Positions 1 through 7,943 of a stretch of DNA of 45,847 nt are shown here, one piece after another. Made by a program: the position numbers and the translations under genes. The notes under the pieces were generated by a model, which was given only the letters and a program-made list of their open reading frames with translations, was not told the origin of the DNA and did no database searches. Source of the DNA: Burkholderiales bacterium (GTDB taxonomy: Bacteria > Pseudomonadota > Gammaproteobacteria > Burkholderiales > Burkholderiaceae_C); NCBI GenBank assembly GCA_947453625.1, contig CANGHK010000042.1:1-45847 (forward strand). Direction: 5' to 3'. Positions within the stretch are counted from its first letter, which is position 1, and every line of letters starts with the position of its first letter.

Positions 1-93
1 CTGAAGAATCGCGACCTGGCGCAACTGCTGCCGCACAACTGGCGCCCAGCCAGCGTCATCGCCGAGCCCGGCACCGTCGCCGCAACCCTGTAG
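1..93 (+). CDS. IS66-family transposase (TnpC), C-terminal end, cut by window edge
   Basis: The first 30 codons read in frame 1 to a TAG at 91-93 and include LAQLLPHNWRP, which resembles the ELLPHRW-type tail that ends many IS66 DDE transposases. About 56 bp downstream is a terminus beginning, on the other strand, GTAAGCG, the usual start of IS66 terminal repeats; this spacing fits an IS66 right end. Only the tail is visible, so the family rests on a short motif plus the adjoining repeat. The catalytic core lies outside the window. Confidence 0.65.
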   Translation: MKNRDLAQLLPHNWRPASVIAEPGTVAATL

Positions 94-149
94 ACGCACT
101 CAGCACATCGCCGGCCGCTGCGCAAGGATGGGGTTCGCGGGACGCTTAC
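1..149 (+). mobile_element. Right end of an IS66-like insertion sequence
   Basis: The transposase tail is followed by a short non-coding stretch that ends in GGGTTCGCGGGACGCTTAC (131-149). Read outward this is GTAAGCGTCCCGCG, an IS66-type terminal inverted repeat. Immediately after 149 the dehydrogenase homology begins. IS66 elements usually duplicate 8 bp, so 150-157 (GTACATCT) is the expected target copy. The left end and second target copy are outside the window and cannot be checked here. Confidence 0.65.
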
Positions 150-1139
150 GTACATCTCCATCAGCAAGCCGATGAAACCGTCGACGTCCGAGTCGCCTTC
201 GATGATGCCGCGCAGCGTCAGGCCCTTGCGCATGGCGTCCATCACGCCGAACGGCAGTTGCATCGCGCCACGACCGGCTGGCGGGATGGCGACAAAGCCG
301 AAGGTGCCGCGCCGTGCCAACAGCCGTGGCATGTGTTCGAGGACAGCGGGAATGCCGGTGGTGTCAAGCGCGTAGTCCACTCCCCCACGCAGCAGGCCCA
401 GAACCTGATCGGCCAGATCGCCTGCCGACGGATTGATGAGATCCGTTGCGCCCAGCTCGCGTGCCAGTTCGCGTCGGCCGTCGTGCAGCTCGGAAACCAG
501 AATGCGCGATACGCCACGCGCGTGGGCGGCCATCACGGCGCTCAGCCCCACCGCGCCACCGCCGGTCACCAGCAGGCTGCTGCCAGGCCGGCAATTCATG
601 GCCCGCAGCACGGCACCGGCGCCGGTCTGCACGCCACAACCCAGCACGCCGGCGATCTCCAGCGGCACGGCCGACGGCACCTTGACGACGTTGCGCTCTT
701 GCGCCAACACGTGCGTGGCAAACGAAGACTGGTTGAAGAAGCTGCCCGACACTGCCCGCTCGCCGTCGTGCAGCGTCGCGCTTCCGTCGGCCCGCCTGCC
801 CGATGTGTTGAGCGCCTGCATCTGGTGACAGTAGGCCGGCGCATCGTCGGCACAGCTGGGGCAATGCCCGCAGGACATGAAGGACAGCAGCACACGGTCA
901 CCCGGTGCCACCTTGCGGACATGGGCACCCACAAGCTCGACGATGCCTGACCCCTCGTGGCCGAAGACGGCAGGGAATGGTGGTGGCAGCAAGCCGGCTT
1001 GGGCCACCAGGTCGGTGTGGCAGATGCCGACCCCCACGATACGGACCAGCACCTCATCGTCGCGCGGCTCGTCGAGATCCAGGCGCATCGACACGAAGGC
1101 GGCGCCCGCTTTCGGGACGACGGCGGCGGTGATCTGCAT
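150..1139 (-). pseudogene. Zn-dependent alcohol/aryl-alcohol dehydrogenase, 3' end lost to IS66 insertion
   Basis: This is a medium-chain, zinc- and NAD-dependent alcohol dehydrogenase, closest in motifs to benzyl/aryl-alcohol dehydrogenases. ATG at 1139 has GGAGAC upstream. Visible motifs are the catalytic-zinc residues C40 (GICHTD) and H61-E62 (GHEGSG), a structural-zinc lobe with C90, C93, C96 and C104, and the cofactor-binding GGGAVG segment near residue 195. Homology stops at LLMEMY (about residue 330), where the reading frame runs into the IS66 end without a stop and on past the window edge. About 35-40 C-terminal residues of the usual roughly 370 are missing, so activity is doubtful. 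It lies just downstream of the tannase-like gene on the same strand; oxidation of an alcohol released by that esterase is a plausible former role. Confidence 0.8.
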
Positions 1140-1166
1140 CGTGGGTCTCCTTGCTCGAACCGGATG

Positions 1167-2819
1167 TCAGCTTGCGACGCAGGTATAGCTCGCCGCAACC
1201 GCCGCGTCGCCGGTCCCGTTAAACCGCGGCCAGCCGGGGTACTCGCAGAGCGGTCGGGTTCGGCCCTTCGTCGCAGCAGAGCCATCCGTGACGACGGGGC
1301 TCTCGGGCGCCTTGCCCGTTTCAACCCAATTGTCCAGCGCGGTGAGCGAGTCCCATTGCAGCGTGAAGGCGCCAGAGCCGTGCCCAAAACCCGGCGCGAT
1401 GTAGTAACGCGCGAAGTCCTTCAGCTTGCTGCCGTAGCGCGCACCCAGGCTGTTGTAGTAGGCCGTCGTCATCGAGGTGGGCACCAGCAGGTCGGTTGTG
1501 CCGTGGACCAACAGCAACTTCCCGCCCTTGTTGACGAAGGTGTCCACGTTCGGGTTGCTGGCATCGTAAAGCGAGGTCATCCTATCGACCCTGGATTTGT
1601 AGAGCCGATAGTCGAAGCCTGTGACCGGCGCATTGGCATCGCCGACGAAGGCGTATTTGACGTCTCCTGGAAGGAAAGCGATGTAGTAGATCGAATCCGT
1701 GCCCAGCCCGGTGGCCGAAAAGATGAAGTTCAGATCGCCGAGGTTGTACATCGGCCACGGCCCGACGCTGGAGATGCCGTTGGGCATCGGGAACGCAAAG
1801 CTCATCTGCGAAGCGCCCACGTCCAGCGTGGCGATCTGCTTGTCCGAGAGGCAGGTGTCACCGGTGTCGGCGCCGCCTGCGCAGCGCAGCGTCTGTACTG
1901 AGAACGCAACCTTGCACGCTTCCAGGTTGCTGACGATCCCGTCCGCAACGCCGTCCAGGCTGTCGCAGGCCGTGCGAACGGCCGTCTGCAGCAGGGTGAG
2001 CTTTGCTTGATTCAGCGCAGCGCCGGGTGTGCTGTATGCGGTATCCCACAGGCGGTACCACGACAGCACCAGCGACCCGAACTGAGCAGCCGGGTAGTAC
2101 GCCATCACCCCGTCGTAGTCGGCAGCGTAGTCTTGGGCCGCATGCAATCCCTCCTGTCCGCCCTTCGAGTGGCCAATGTAGTAGTTGCGCTTTTGCGCCG
2201 TCTTGTAGTAGGCCTGGATCAACGCGGTGGCCAGGTCCTTGGTCTTCTTGACGCTCTGCTTGCCGTAGTTGGCCGTGGCCGTGTCGCTCAGGAAGAACTC
2301 TGAACCCCCGCCCTGGTGCCCCGAATCGCCACCGAAGGTCACGTACCCGCGCTGCAGCGGCGTCACTGCAGACCCGGCGTTCACGACGTTGTCGGTGCCC
2401 GTGATGACGGTGCCATTGGTCCCCCCGCCGCCGAACTGCACCGTCTTGTAATTCCAGTCGCTGGGCAAGTTCACTTGGTAGAGGATGGACGGGTCGCTGG
2501 CTTGGGCGGCGGCAATGGATCCGGTGACCTTGCAGTATTCGGGCGTTGCGGCGGCAGCGCCGCTTGCCGGCGCACTCGGCACGACCGCAGCCGCCGTGAA
2601 CGTGGCACCACCCGTCGACAGGGCGAAGGCACTGGCCGCGACCTTGACGCCGACCAGCGCCGCGCACCGAGTCGTGGCATCGGAAATCTTCACCGTCGCA
2701 GCGGCCGGCGCGTCGTCACTGCCTCCGCAGGCGCTCAAGACCAGTGTCACAAGAAGCATCGTGCACGGCACCCGCAGGGGTCTGCGTGCGTCTGGCGCCG
2801 CGGTTCGGAACTTGATCAT
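1167..2819 (-). CDS. Tannase/feruloyl esterase family lipoprotein
   Basis: A 550-residue member of the tannase/feruloyl-esterase family, secreted serine hydrolases that cleave esters of hydroxyaromatic acids such as gallate or ferulate. The N-terminus has a lipoprotein signal (LVLSAC, lipidated Cys31), so the protein is probably anchored to a membrane outside the cytoplasm. The nucleophile elbow is GHSKGG with Ser218; most relatives have GCSTGG or similar, so the His and Lys are variants. A late Asp (TTDLLVP) and His (GFGHGSG) complete a plausible triad. Cysteine pairs along the chain fit the disulfide-rich family fold. ATG at 2819 is preceded by CAGGAGAC at good spacing. It lies upstream of the truncated dehydrogenase with a 27-bp gap, suggesting one operon. 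Substrate is not determinable from sequence. Confidence 0.85.
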   Translation of the reverse strand: MIKFRTAAPDARRPLRVPCTMLLVTLVLSACGGSDDAPAAATVKISDATTRCAALVGVKVAASAFALSTGGATFTAAAVVPSAPASGAAAATPEYCKVTGSIAAAQASDPSILYQVNLPSDWNYKTVQFGGGGTNGTVITGTDNVVNAGSAVTPLQRGYVTFGGDSGHQGGGSEFFLSDTATANYGKQSVKKTKDLATALIQAYYKTAQKRNYYIGHSKGGQEGLHAAQDYAADYDGVMAYYPAAQFGSLVLSWYRLWDTAYSTPGAALNQAKLTLLQTAVRTACDSLDGVADGIVSNLEACKVAFSVQTLRCAGGADTGDTCLSDKQIATLDVGASQMSFAFPMPNGISSVGPWPMYNLGDLNFIFSATGLGTDSIYYIAFLPGDVKYAFVGDANAPVTGFDYRLYKSRVDRMTSLYDASNPNVDTFVNKGGKLLLVHGTTDLLVPTSMTTAYYNSLGARYGSKLKDFARYYIAPGFGHGSGAFTLQWDSLTALDNWVETGKAPESPVVTDGSAATKGRTRPLCEYPGWPRFNGTGDAAVAASYTCVAS

Positions 2820-2912
2820 GGATTTGTCTCCTGGTGTTGATTGAATGGGCGACCGACGCCTGCCGTTGCCGTTGCCATTGATGGGGCCAATTCAGCTTAG
2901 GCCTTGCGTGCA

Positions 2913-2945
2913 CCGGCCGGCTCGTCGGAAGCGACGAGCCGCCGG
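2913..2945. repeat. Strong GC-rich hairpin in the leader of the tannase gene
   Basis: CGGCTCGTCG (2918-2927) and CGACGAGCCG (2932-2941) pair perfectly around a GAAG loop. CCGG on both sides (2913-2916, 2942-2945) extends the stem past a one-base bulge. There is no T-run on either side, so it is not a standard intrinsic terminator. It sits about 95 bp upstream of the tannase start and 105 bp downstream of the broken enoyl-CoA hydratase tail. Confidence 0.6.
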
Positions 2946-3050
2946 TACCTGGCTGCACGCTGTCTCGGCGCAGGCCCTGCACCTTCGTCCTGGCGCTGGG
3001 CACAATGCCGGGCCCAACTCGTCGGATGCGAAGAGGCATCGCGGCCGCGA

Positions 3051-3203
3051 TCAGCGACCGGTACAACGGGGTGACGGCACCTGCTCGAACGCGAGCAGGC
3101 CTTGCTTGAAGTCGTCGCTCGGGTGCAGCCGGCGTAAGGCCTGCAGGCTCTCGCGCACAGCGAACGAGGCACTGGCCGTGGCTGAAGTGGCAAGACCGAC
3201 GCA
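3051..3203 (-). pseudogene. Enoyl-CoA hydratase/isomerase, C-terminal remnant
   Basis: About 50 codons ending at 3051 contain HPSDDFKQGLLAFEQ, which resembles the C-terminal helix of crotonases (typically S-x-D-x-x-EG-x-x-AFLEKR-x-P-x-F). The preceding TASASFAVRESLQALRRL also fits the last crotonase helices. No oxyanion-hole motifs precede it; the upstream sequence in the same frame is antisense noise of the thiolase gene. It is therefore the tail of a gene whose front has been deleted. Its position beside a thiolase-like gene fits a former CoA beta-oxidation-type operon. Confidence 0.5.
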
Positions 3204-3217
3204 TGACTCAAAGCCAA

Positions 3218-4378
3218 TCACGGGCAGTCCAGGCAGCCGCCTTGCCCGTAGAGAAATCCGCGTGCGTCCTGCCGGTCGTGCATCGCCCGGACCATGGCCG
3301 CCGCTGCATGCGACATGTAGGTGCCCCACGGCGCAGCGAAGAAGCTTGAGTCCCCTGCGCAGGTCATGGCCGTATCCGCCTGCAGCGCGCGGGTCCGGCG
3401 TGCCATCTTGGGCACGACCGGAAAGCAGCTGCACAGCTCGAACTGATCGAATGTGCCGACATCGCCGACCAGCTGCAGGATGCGTTCGAGCACCGCCTTC
3501 AGCGTCGGCTCGCTTCGGTACTGGTCGCGGCGCAGGTAGTCGGCCGGCTCTTGCGCCGCTGCGCCGCACCACACGTAGGTGAGGCGTTGCTCGGCAATGC
3601 CGAGCCGCCGGGCCATTGCGCGGCTGGCCAGCAGCTGGCCTTCGCCTTGGTTTACCAGCGGATTGGCGACCATGCGGTGCGTGTAAGGCCAGGCCGCCAT
3701 GCGATTGCCTTCGGCCGGATTCACGATCGCGTCCGCACAAAGGACATCGCGCTGCCACGCAAACGGATTCGAGGCGGCCACCGCGCAGCAATCCTCCCAC
3801 AAGCGGCAGGCCTCGGCGCGCCCTTGCGCTGGTGTCAGGCACCAGGCCATCTGCGTTGCGTCCTCGTAGGGCGCGTAGACGCTCACGGGTCCGGCTACCC
3901 CGAGTTTGACGGAGGTGGGGTGCCGGCAGTCGATGTCGGGAACCAGCTTGGCGGCTTCATCACGCGGCGGCCACGGCAGTGCGACAACCCGCTGTTGTCA
4001 AACGGCCGCGGCGTACGGGTTCTCTGCGCCAACGACTGCGGCTGCCGTGGACTCGCCGCGCCAGATCCGCAGCGCTGCCTCGTGGATGAAGTGCAACGGC
4101 GTCTCGCCACCCACCTGGCCATAGACCCGGCGCGCCGCGGCGATCCCCAGCATGCAGCTCAGTTGGAACAGCACATCGACGTTCGGCCAGGATGACGCCC
4201 GGACGACATCCAAGTAGTCCAACAGCGCGAGCACCGATTCGCCGGCATCCTGGGCGGCCGCCCGCAAGGCCGCTGCCATCATCGCCAGGGGCTCCATCGC
4301 CCGGGCCGCGTTCTTTCTCCTCAGCGTGATTTCGCCGACGCCGACAATGACGGGCGCTCGATCAAGCCAGGTGTTCAT
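3218..4378 (-). pseudogene. Thiolase-superfamily (acetyl-CoA acetyltransferase-like) gene with in-frame UGA
   Basis: The frame from ATG at 4378 (MNTWLDRAPVIVGVGEIT) to 3218 gives thiolase-like sequence throughout: GQVGGETPLHFIHEAAL, then VYAPYEDATQMAW, then an AWPYTHRMVANPLVNQGEG segment and YVWCGAAAQEP. These match a family of acetyl-CoA-acetyltransferase-like proteins found in CoA-dependent degradation operons. The frame is interrupted by one TGA at 3998-4000, after AENPYAAAV. Homology resumes in the same frame directly after it (QQRVVALPWPPRDEAAKLV), so this is a nonsense change, not a frameshift. The C-terminus also stops abruptly after YGQGGCLDCP at a second stop where relatives continue. 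Probably an inactive gene; a sequencing error at the UGA cannot be excluded. Confidence 0.7.
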
Positions 4379-4458
4379 GCGGAACAAGGTAGGTTCCGGC
4401 CGATTGACTGGCATCGTCGGTTCCGACGAGCAGGCCACGCAGCCATACCATGGGCCCG

Positions 4459-7152
4459 TTACTGGATCACGCCGAACCGTCGGCCAATGACGACAGCTTG
4501 GGCGCGGCTGTGTGCACCGAGTTTCGAATTGATGCCGCGCAGGTGAGTGCGGACCGTGCTGTCGGAAACGCCGAGCCTTTCAGCCATAGCGGCATTCGAA
4601 TAGCCGTCGGCGGTCAGTTGCAGTACCTGGATCTCCTTGCGCGTCAGGGGCGCGACCATTTCCGGCCGTTCGGCCGAGGCAGAGGGTTCCCTGGGCAGCG
4701 CACCGAAGGCGCAGAGCAGTCTATCCATGTACTGCATCAGGCCCGGGTCGGCGCGGTTGAAGGGCATCTGCTCATGCATGGCATGCAGCCTTTGTACGAT
4801 GTGGCCGACTTCCGCGCCCTCGTCGGCAATCACCCGGACGAAGCCTTCCTGCGCGGCCTGACGCACCGCCGTGGCCATGCTCTTGGCAGCCGAAGTGGGG
4901 TCACCGCTGCGGGCCAGCGCCAGGCTGTGCAGCACGCGCAGGCGCAACGCGCGTCGAAGGCGCTGCTGCTTCGCCGCCTGCGCCAGCTCCAGCTCGAGCC
5001 ACGGCAGTACCGTCCGGGCCTCGCCGAAGTGCAGGGTCCAACGAACACGGGCAAGCTCCGGATAGTCGATCTCGCTGGCCGGAAGCCGCTGCCGCTGCAA
5101 TCTGGCCTCCAGCGCGGGATTGTCGGCACGGTCCAGTTCCTCCTTCGCTGCCTGCGCATGGCCCTGCAGTATCAGCAGTCGTGCGCGTTCGAGCTTGGCG
5201 TTGGTGACGATGCGCGGCAGGTGACGGCGGTGCGCCAGATACTCCAGGTCGGTGAGTGCCTCGAAGCTGCGACCGACGTCGCCCCGGCTGAAGGCGATTC
5301 GGGTTCGCATCATGTACCCGACGCCCATGTGGCCCGGCAGCCCCACGTCGGAAGCCATCGGAAGGTAGACGTCCACCAGCCGCTCAGCAGCCTCGAAATC
5401 ATTCGCCTCGTAGAGCACGCTGGCGTACAGCATGCCCGCCCAGGCGTTGCCGCTGGCGTAGTTGTGGCGGAACTCGCGGGTGGCGCCGACGGCTGCGCGG
5501 AAGCGTGCCGTTGCCAGGCGCAGCCTCCCAGCCTGGAGGTCCAGCATGCCTTCGACCGACTCGGCATACATCCGGCTGAAGGTGCTGTCGCCCGTCTCTC
5601 GCCGGGCCTCGTCGATGAGCAGCTGGGCGCGCTCGTTCTCGCCCATCACGGTGAACACATGCGCCATCGCATTACGCAACACGCCATCTGCAAACGCGTT
5701 GGCCGTCGGCAAACGGGCCAGGCTCCCGTGTCCTACCGTCGCGGCCTCGTCATAGCGATCCAACATGGAAAGCAGTAGCGGGTCCAGGGCGTTGACGTGC
5801 GCCTGCACGAGCGGGTCATCGCTCTCGCGACACCCGGAGCGGGCCAGCCTGCCCATGGCCTCCAGCGGACCGCGGGTGAACAAGCTGGCCCAGACAGCGA
5901 TCACCTGGAGGACCGGACAGGATGCGACCGCCGCGGGCGGAACCGCATCGAGCCAACGGGCCAGCAAGCGCATCCGCCCGTCCTCCAGCAGGGACTGGGC
6001 CCGCGGCGCAAGCAGTGCCAGTGCCACGGGATAGTCGCCGGCCTCGATCGCATGGTCGATGGCCGGGACAAACCGACCGACGGACTCGTACCAAGCAGAG
6101 GCAAGCAGGTGAAGCCGAGCGACATCCTCCGGACGATCGCGCAAGAGAAGCTGGCGCAGGAAGTCAGCGAACAAGCAGTGATATCGCCAGGATGGCGAAG
6201 GTCCCGGCAGCGATACGAGAAACACGTTCTGGCGTTCGAGGTCGGCCAGGAGACCGGCGACCTCGCAGTTGGGCACCAGGGCCTGGCAGAGCGGAACTTC
6301 CAGGTGGCGCAGGATGCTGGAGCGCAGCAGAAAATTTCGCACGGCCTCGGGCTGGCGATTGAAGACGTCATCGGCCAGGAAATCGGCAATCGCCCGGGTC
6401 GGGCCGAACTCGCCCAGCGCAAGCCGTCCCGGGAGTTCACCCGTCGCCGGCAACGAACGCGACGCCAGCCACAGTGCCGTGACCCAGCCCTCGGTCTCCT
6501 GATGCAACTGGCGGACCAGGCTGCCGGGGAAAGCGCTGCCATGCTGCTTGCGGAACAACTCCCCGGCTTCCTCCTGGTTGAACCGCAGCATCTCGGCGTC
6601 GACCTCGAGGACCTGGTCGCGGGCGCGCAGGCGGGAGATCGGCAGGTCAGGGAACCGGCGTGAGCCGATGACGAGTCGGCAGCCGCTCGGCAAGACATCG
6701 ACGAGGCTGTGCACCAGACCCAGCACAGCCGCATCCTCGATGGATTCGAAGTCGTCGAGAAACAGGGCAAACGGGTCTGTCTGCCGGGTCAGCCGCTCGA
6801 GCGCGTTGAGCAATGCGGCGTCGGTTTCGGGCCCCTGGGGCAGCATGGACGTCGCGGCGTTCAGGCTGACCAGGAAGCGTGAGGCGTCGTTGTCGGCGGC
6901 GTCCAGCGTCAGCCAGGGCGCTTCGATGCCGTCCTGCAGGAGTCGACTGCGCAGTTGCGCCATCAAGGTCGTCTTGCCGAAACCTGCTGCTCCACTGATC
7001 AGCACCAGCCGGACGCCTGTCGTTCGAGCCATCCGATCGACGAGCGTCGAGCGCAGGACCTGAGCGTTCCGTACCGCCGGCGGCGTCAGCTTCGCCGGGG
7101 GCACCGCTGCAAGCGGTCTGCGGTTCGCGGTCGGCTTGCGGCTAGAAGACAT
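4459..7152 (-). CDS. LuxR-family LAL (MalT/AlkS-type) ATP-dependent transcriptional activator
   Basis: An 897-residue regulator with the layout of the LAL class. There is an N-terminal STAND ATPase with Walker A GAAGFGKTT (about 54-62) and Walker B-like FALFLDDFE (about 130), a long helical middle of TPR-like repeats, and a C-terminal LuxR helix-turn-helix (residues about 832-890: TRKEIQVLQLTADGYSNAAM followed by AERLGVSDSTVRTHL). Length matches MalT (about 900). Proteins of this class are activated by a small inducer plus ATP; AlkS is the family example beside degradation genes. It is co-directional with the broken thiolase and intact tannase genes, so it may have activated this catabolic cluster. 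ATG at 7152 is used; the ribosome-binding site is weak. Confidence 0.85.
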   Translation of the reverse strand: MSSSRKPTANRRPLAAVPPAKLTPPAVRNAQVLRSTLVDRMARTTGVRLVLISGAAGFGKTTLMAQLRSRLLQDGIEAPWLTLDAADNDASRFLVSLNAATSMLPQGPETDAALLNALERLTRQTDPFALFLDDFESIEDAAVLGLVHSLVDVLPSGCRLVIGSRRFPDLPISRLRARDQVLEVDAEMLRFNQEEAGELFRKQHGSAFPGSLVRQLHQETEGWVTALWLASRSLPATGELPGRLALGEFGPTRAIADFLADDVFNRQPEAVRNFLLRSSILRHLEVPLCQALVPNCEVAGLLADLERQNVFLVSLPGPSPSWRYHCLFADFLRQLLLRDRPEDVARLHLLASAWYESVGRFVPAIDHAIEAGDYPVALALLAPRAQSLLEDGRMRLLARWLDAVPPAAVASCPVLQVIAVWASLFTRGPLEAMGRLARSGCRESDDPLVQAHVNALDPLLLSMLDRYDEAATVGHGSLARLPTANAFADGVLRNAMAHVFTVMGENERAQLLIDEARRETGDSTFSRMYAESVEGMLDLQAGRLRLATARFRAAVGATREFRHNYASGNAWAGMLYASVLYEANDFEAAERLVDVYLPMASDVGLPGHMGVGYMMRTRIAFSRGDVGRSFEALTDLEYLAHRRHLPRIVTNAKLERARLLILQGHAQAAKEELDRADNPALEARLQRQRLPASEIDYPELARVRWTLHFGEARTVLPWLELELAQAAKQQRLRRALRLRVLHSLALARSGDPTSAAKSMATAVRQAAQEGFVRVIADEGAEVGHIVQRLHAMHEQMPFNRADPGLMQYMDRLLCAFGALPREPSASAERPEMVAPLTRKEIQVLQLTADGYSNAAMAERLGVSDSTVRTHLRGINSKLGAHSRAQAVVIGRRFGVIQ

Positions 7153-7250
7153 CTCAGGGTCATCGAGAGGGGGAGCAAGATTTTGGCATGCGGGTCCGCC
7201 ATCGCCCAGGTGATTGGGCGATGGAGCACGGCCGCCGAGTGCATGCGCGC

Positions 7251-7319
7251 ATGTTCGAGGGTGACCTGCACCTGGTCGACCGCCATAAGGAAGTCATCAA
7301 GTGCGGCGGCCTCCCATGG
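7251..7319 (+). pseudogene. AMP-forming acyl-CoA ligase, short remnant
   Basis: ATG at 7251 opens a stretch reading MFEGDLHLVDRHKEVIKCGG. This matches the conserved hinge of acyl-CoA synthetases (GDL...VDR.K..IK.GG). Nothing recognisable of the N-terminal AMP-binding domain precedes it. Further on, around 7435-7510, a different frame gives LAKVKFQGGPVV, a weak echo of the C-terminal subdomain. It lies divergently from the LAL regulator and beside other CoA-pathway ruins. Confidence 0.45.
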
Positions 7320-7544
7320 GTCGGCAGCGCCAGTTCGTGACTTCCGGATGGGGTCCGCTCGGCAGCGAACCTGCAGCAGTCGTACGGTGGCGCGCGCGAA
7401 AGGCTGTTGTCGCGGACTCCCATTTGCTTGACGGCGCTGGCGAAGGTCAAGTTCCAGGGTGGACCTGTCGTTCGCTCAGAAAACGCCCACGGGCAGCAAT
7501 GGGTCGGAAGCTGACAGGCGCCCATGGTGCGAATCAGCCCATCT

Positions 7545-7682
7545 TAAAGTGCCGGCGCTGCGCTGCGCTGCCCAGTCCATCGGAAACGGCGCCAATAGGT
7601 CTTTTGCCGTCAGGTGTGCGGGATGTTTGCCCTCCAGGATCGCCTCGGTGATTTCGAGGGCCAGACAGGCGGCGCTGCTCAC
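7545..7682 (-). pseudogene. Large serine recombinase, C-terminal remnant
   Basis: The reverse frame entered near 7682 reads LALEITEAILEGKHPAHLTA and then KDLLAPFPMDWAAQR. This resembles the extreme C-terminus of Pin-like large serine recombinases from Burkholderiales mobile regions (…IVEAIL-G-QP-LT-L…LPLDWxEQR). The matching stretch is only about 40 residues and the frame then runs on without similarity to 7476. No catalytic Ser domain is present nearby. Identification rests on this short motif. Confidence 0.45.
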
Positions 7683-7943
7683 CGTATAAGGTAGCGCAAC
7701 GCGACAAACGTGTTCAGCGATTTCGACACCCTCGCCAGGTCGGCGCCTACGTGCTCACCGAATGTTTACGCCCGGTGAACTCGGGCTATTTCACGTCGGC
7801 TCGCGACGATGCAAGCCGATTTGCCAAATCCGCCGGCGCGTTGATGGCAGTGGCAGCGGTGCCAGGCTCGAGGTGACGGTCGTCGGCGGCGCTTCCGAGC
7901 GCGTCAGTCTGAACTGACCGACTCGGTGTTTGGCGGGTGGGTG
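7683..7943. other. Intergenic stretch with nothing recognised
   Basis: No convincing coding frame, dyad or promoter was found here. It separates the mobile-element debris on the left from the leftward beta-barrel gene. Confidence 0.5.

Noticed and set aside
596-1387. 263-codon reverse frame over the dehydrogenase
   Set aside because: It is Arg/Ser/Pro-rich and one frame off from the alcohol dehydrogenase, which carries all the zinc motifs.
3051-3842. Single 263-codon reverse reading frame
   Set aside because: Only its last 50 codons look like a protein (crotonase tail); the first part is antisense-type noise in the other frame of the thiolase gene.
4450-5778. 442-codon forward frame
   Set aside because: Antisense shadow of the LAL regulator; composition His/Gly/Arg-rich with no domain.
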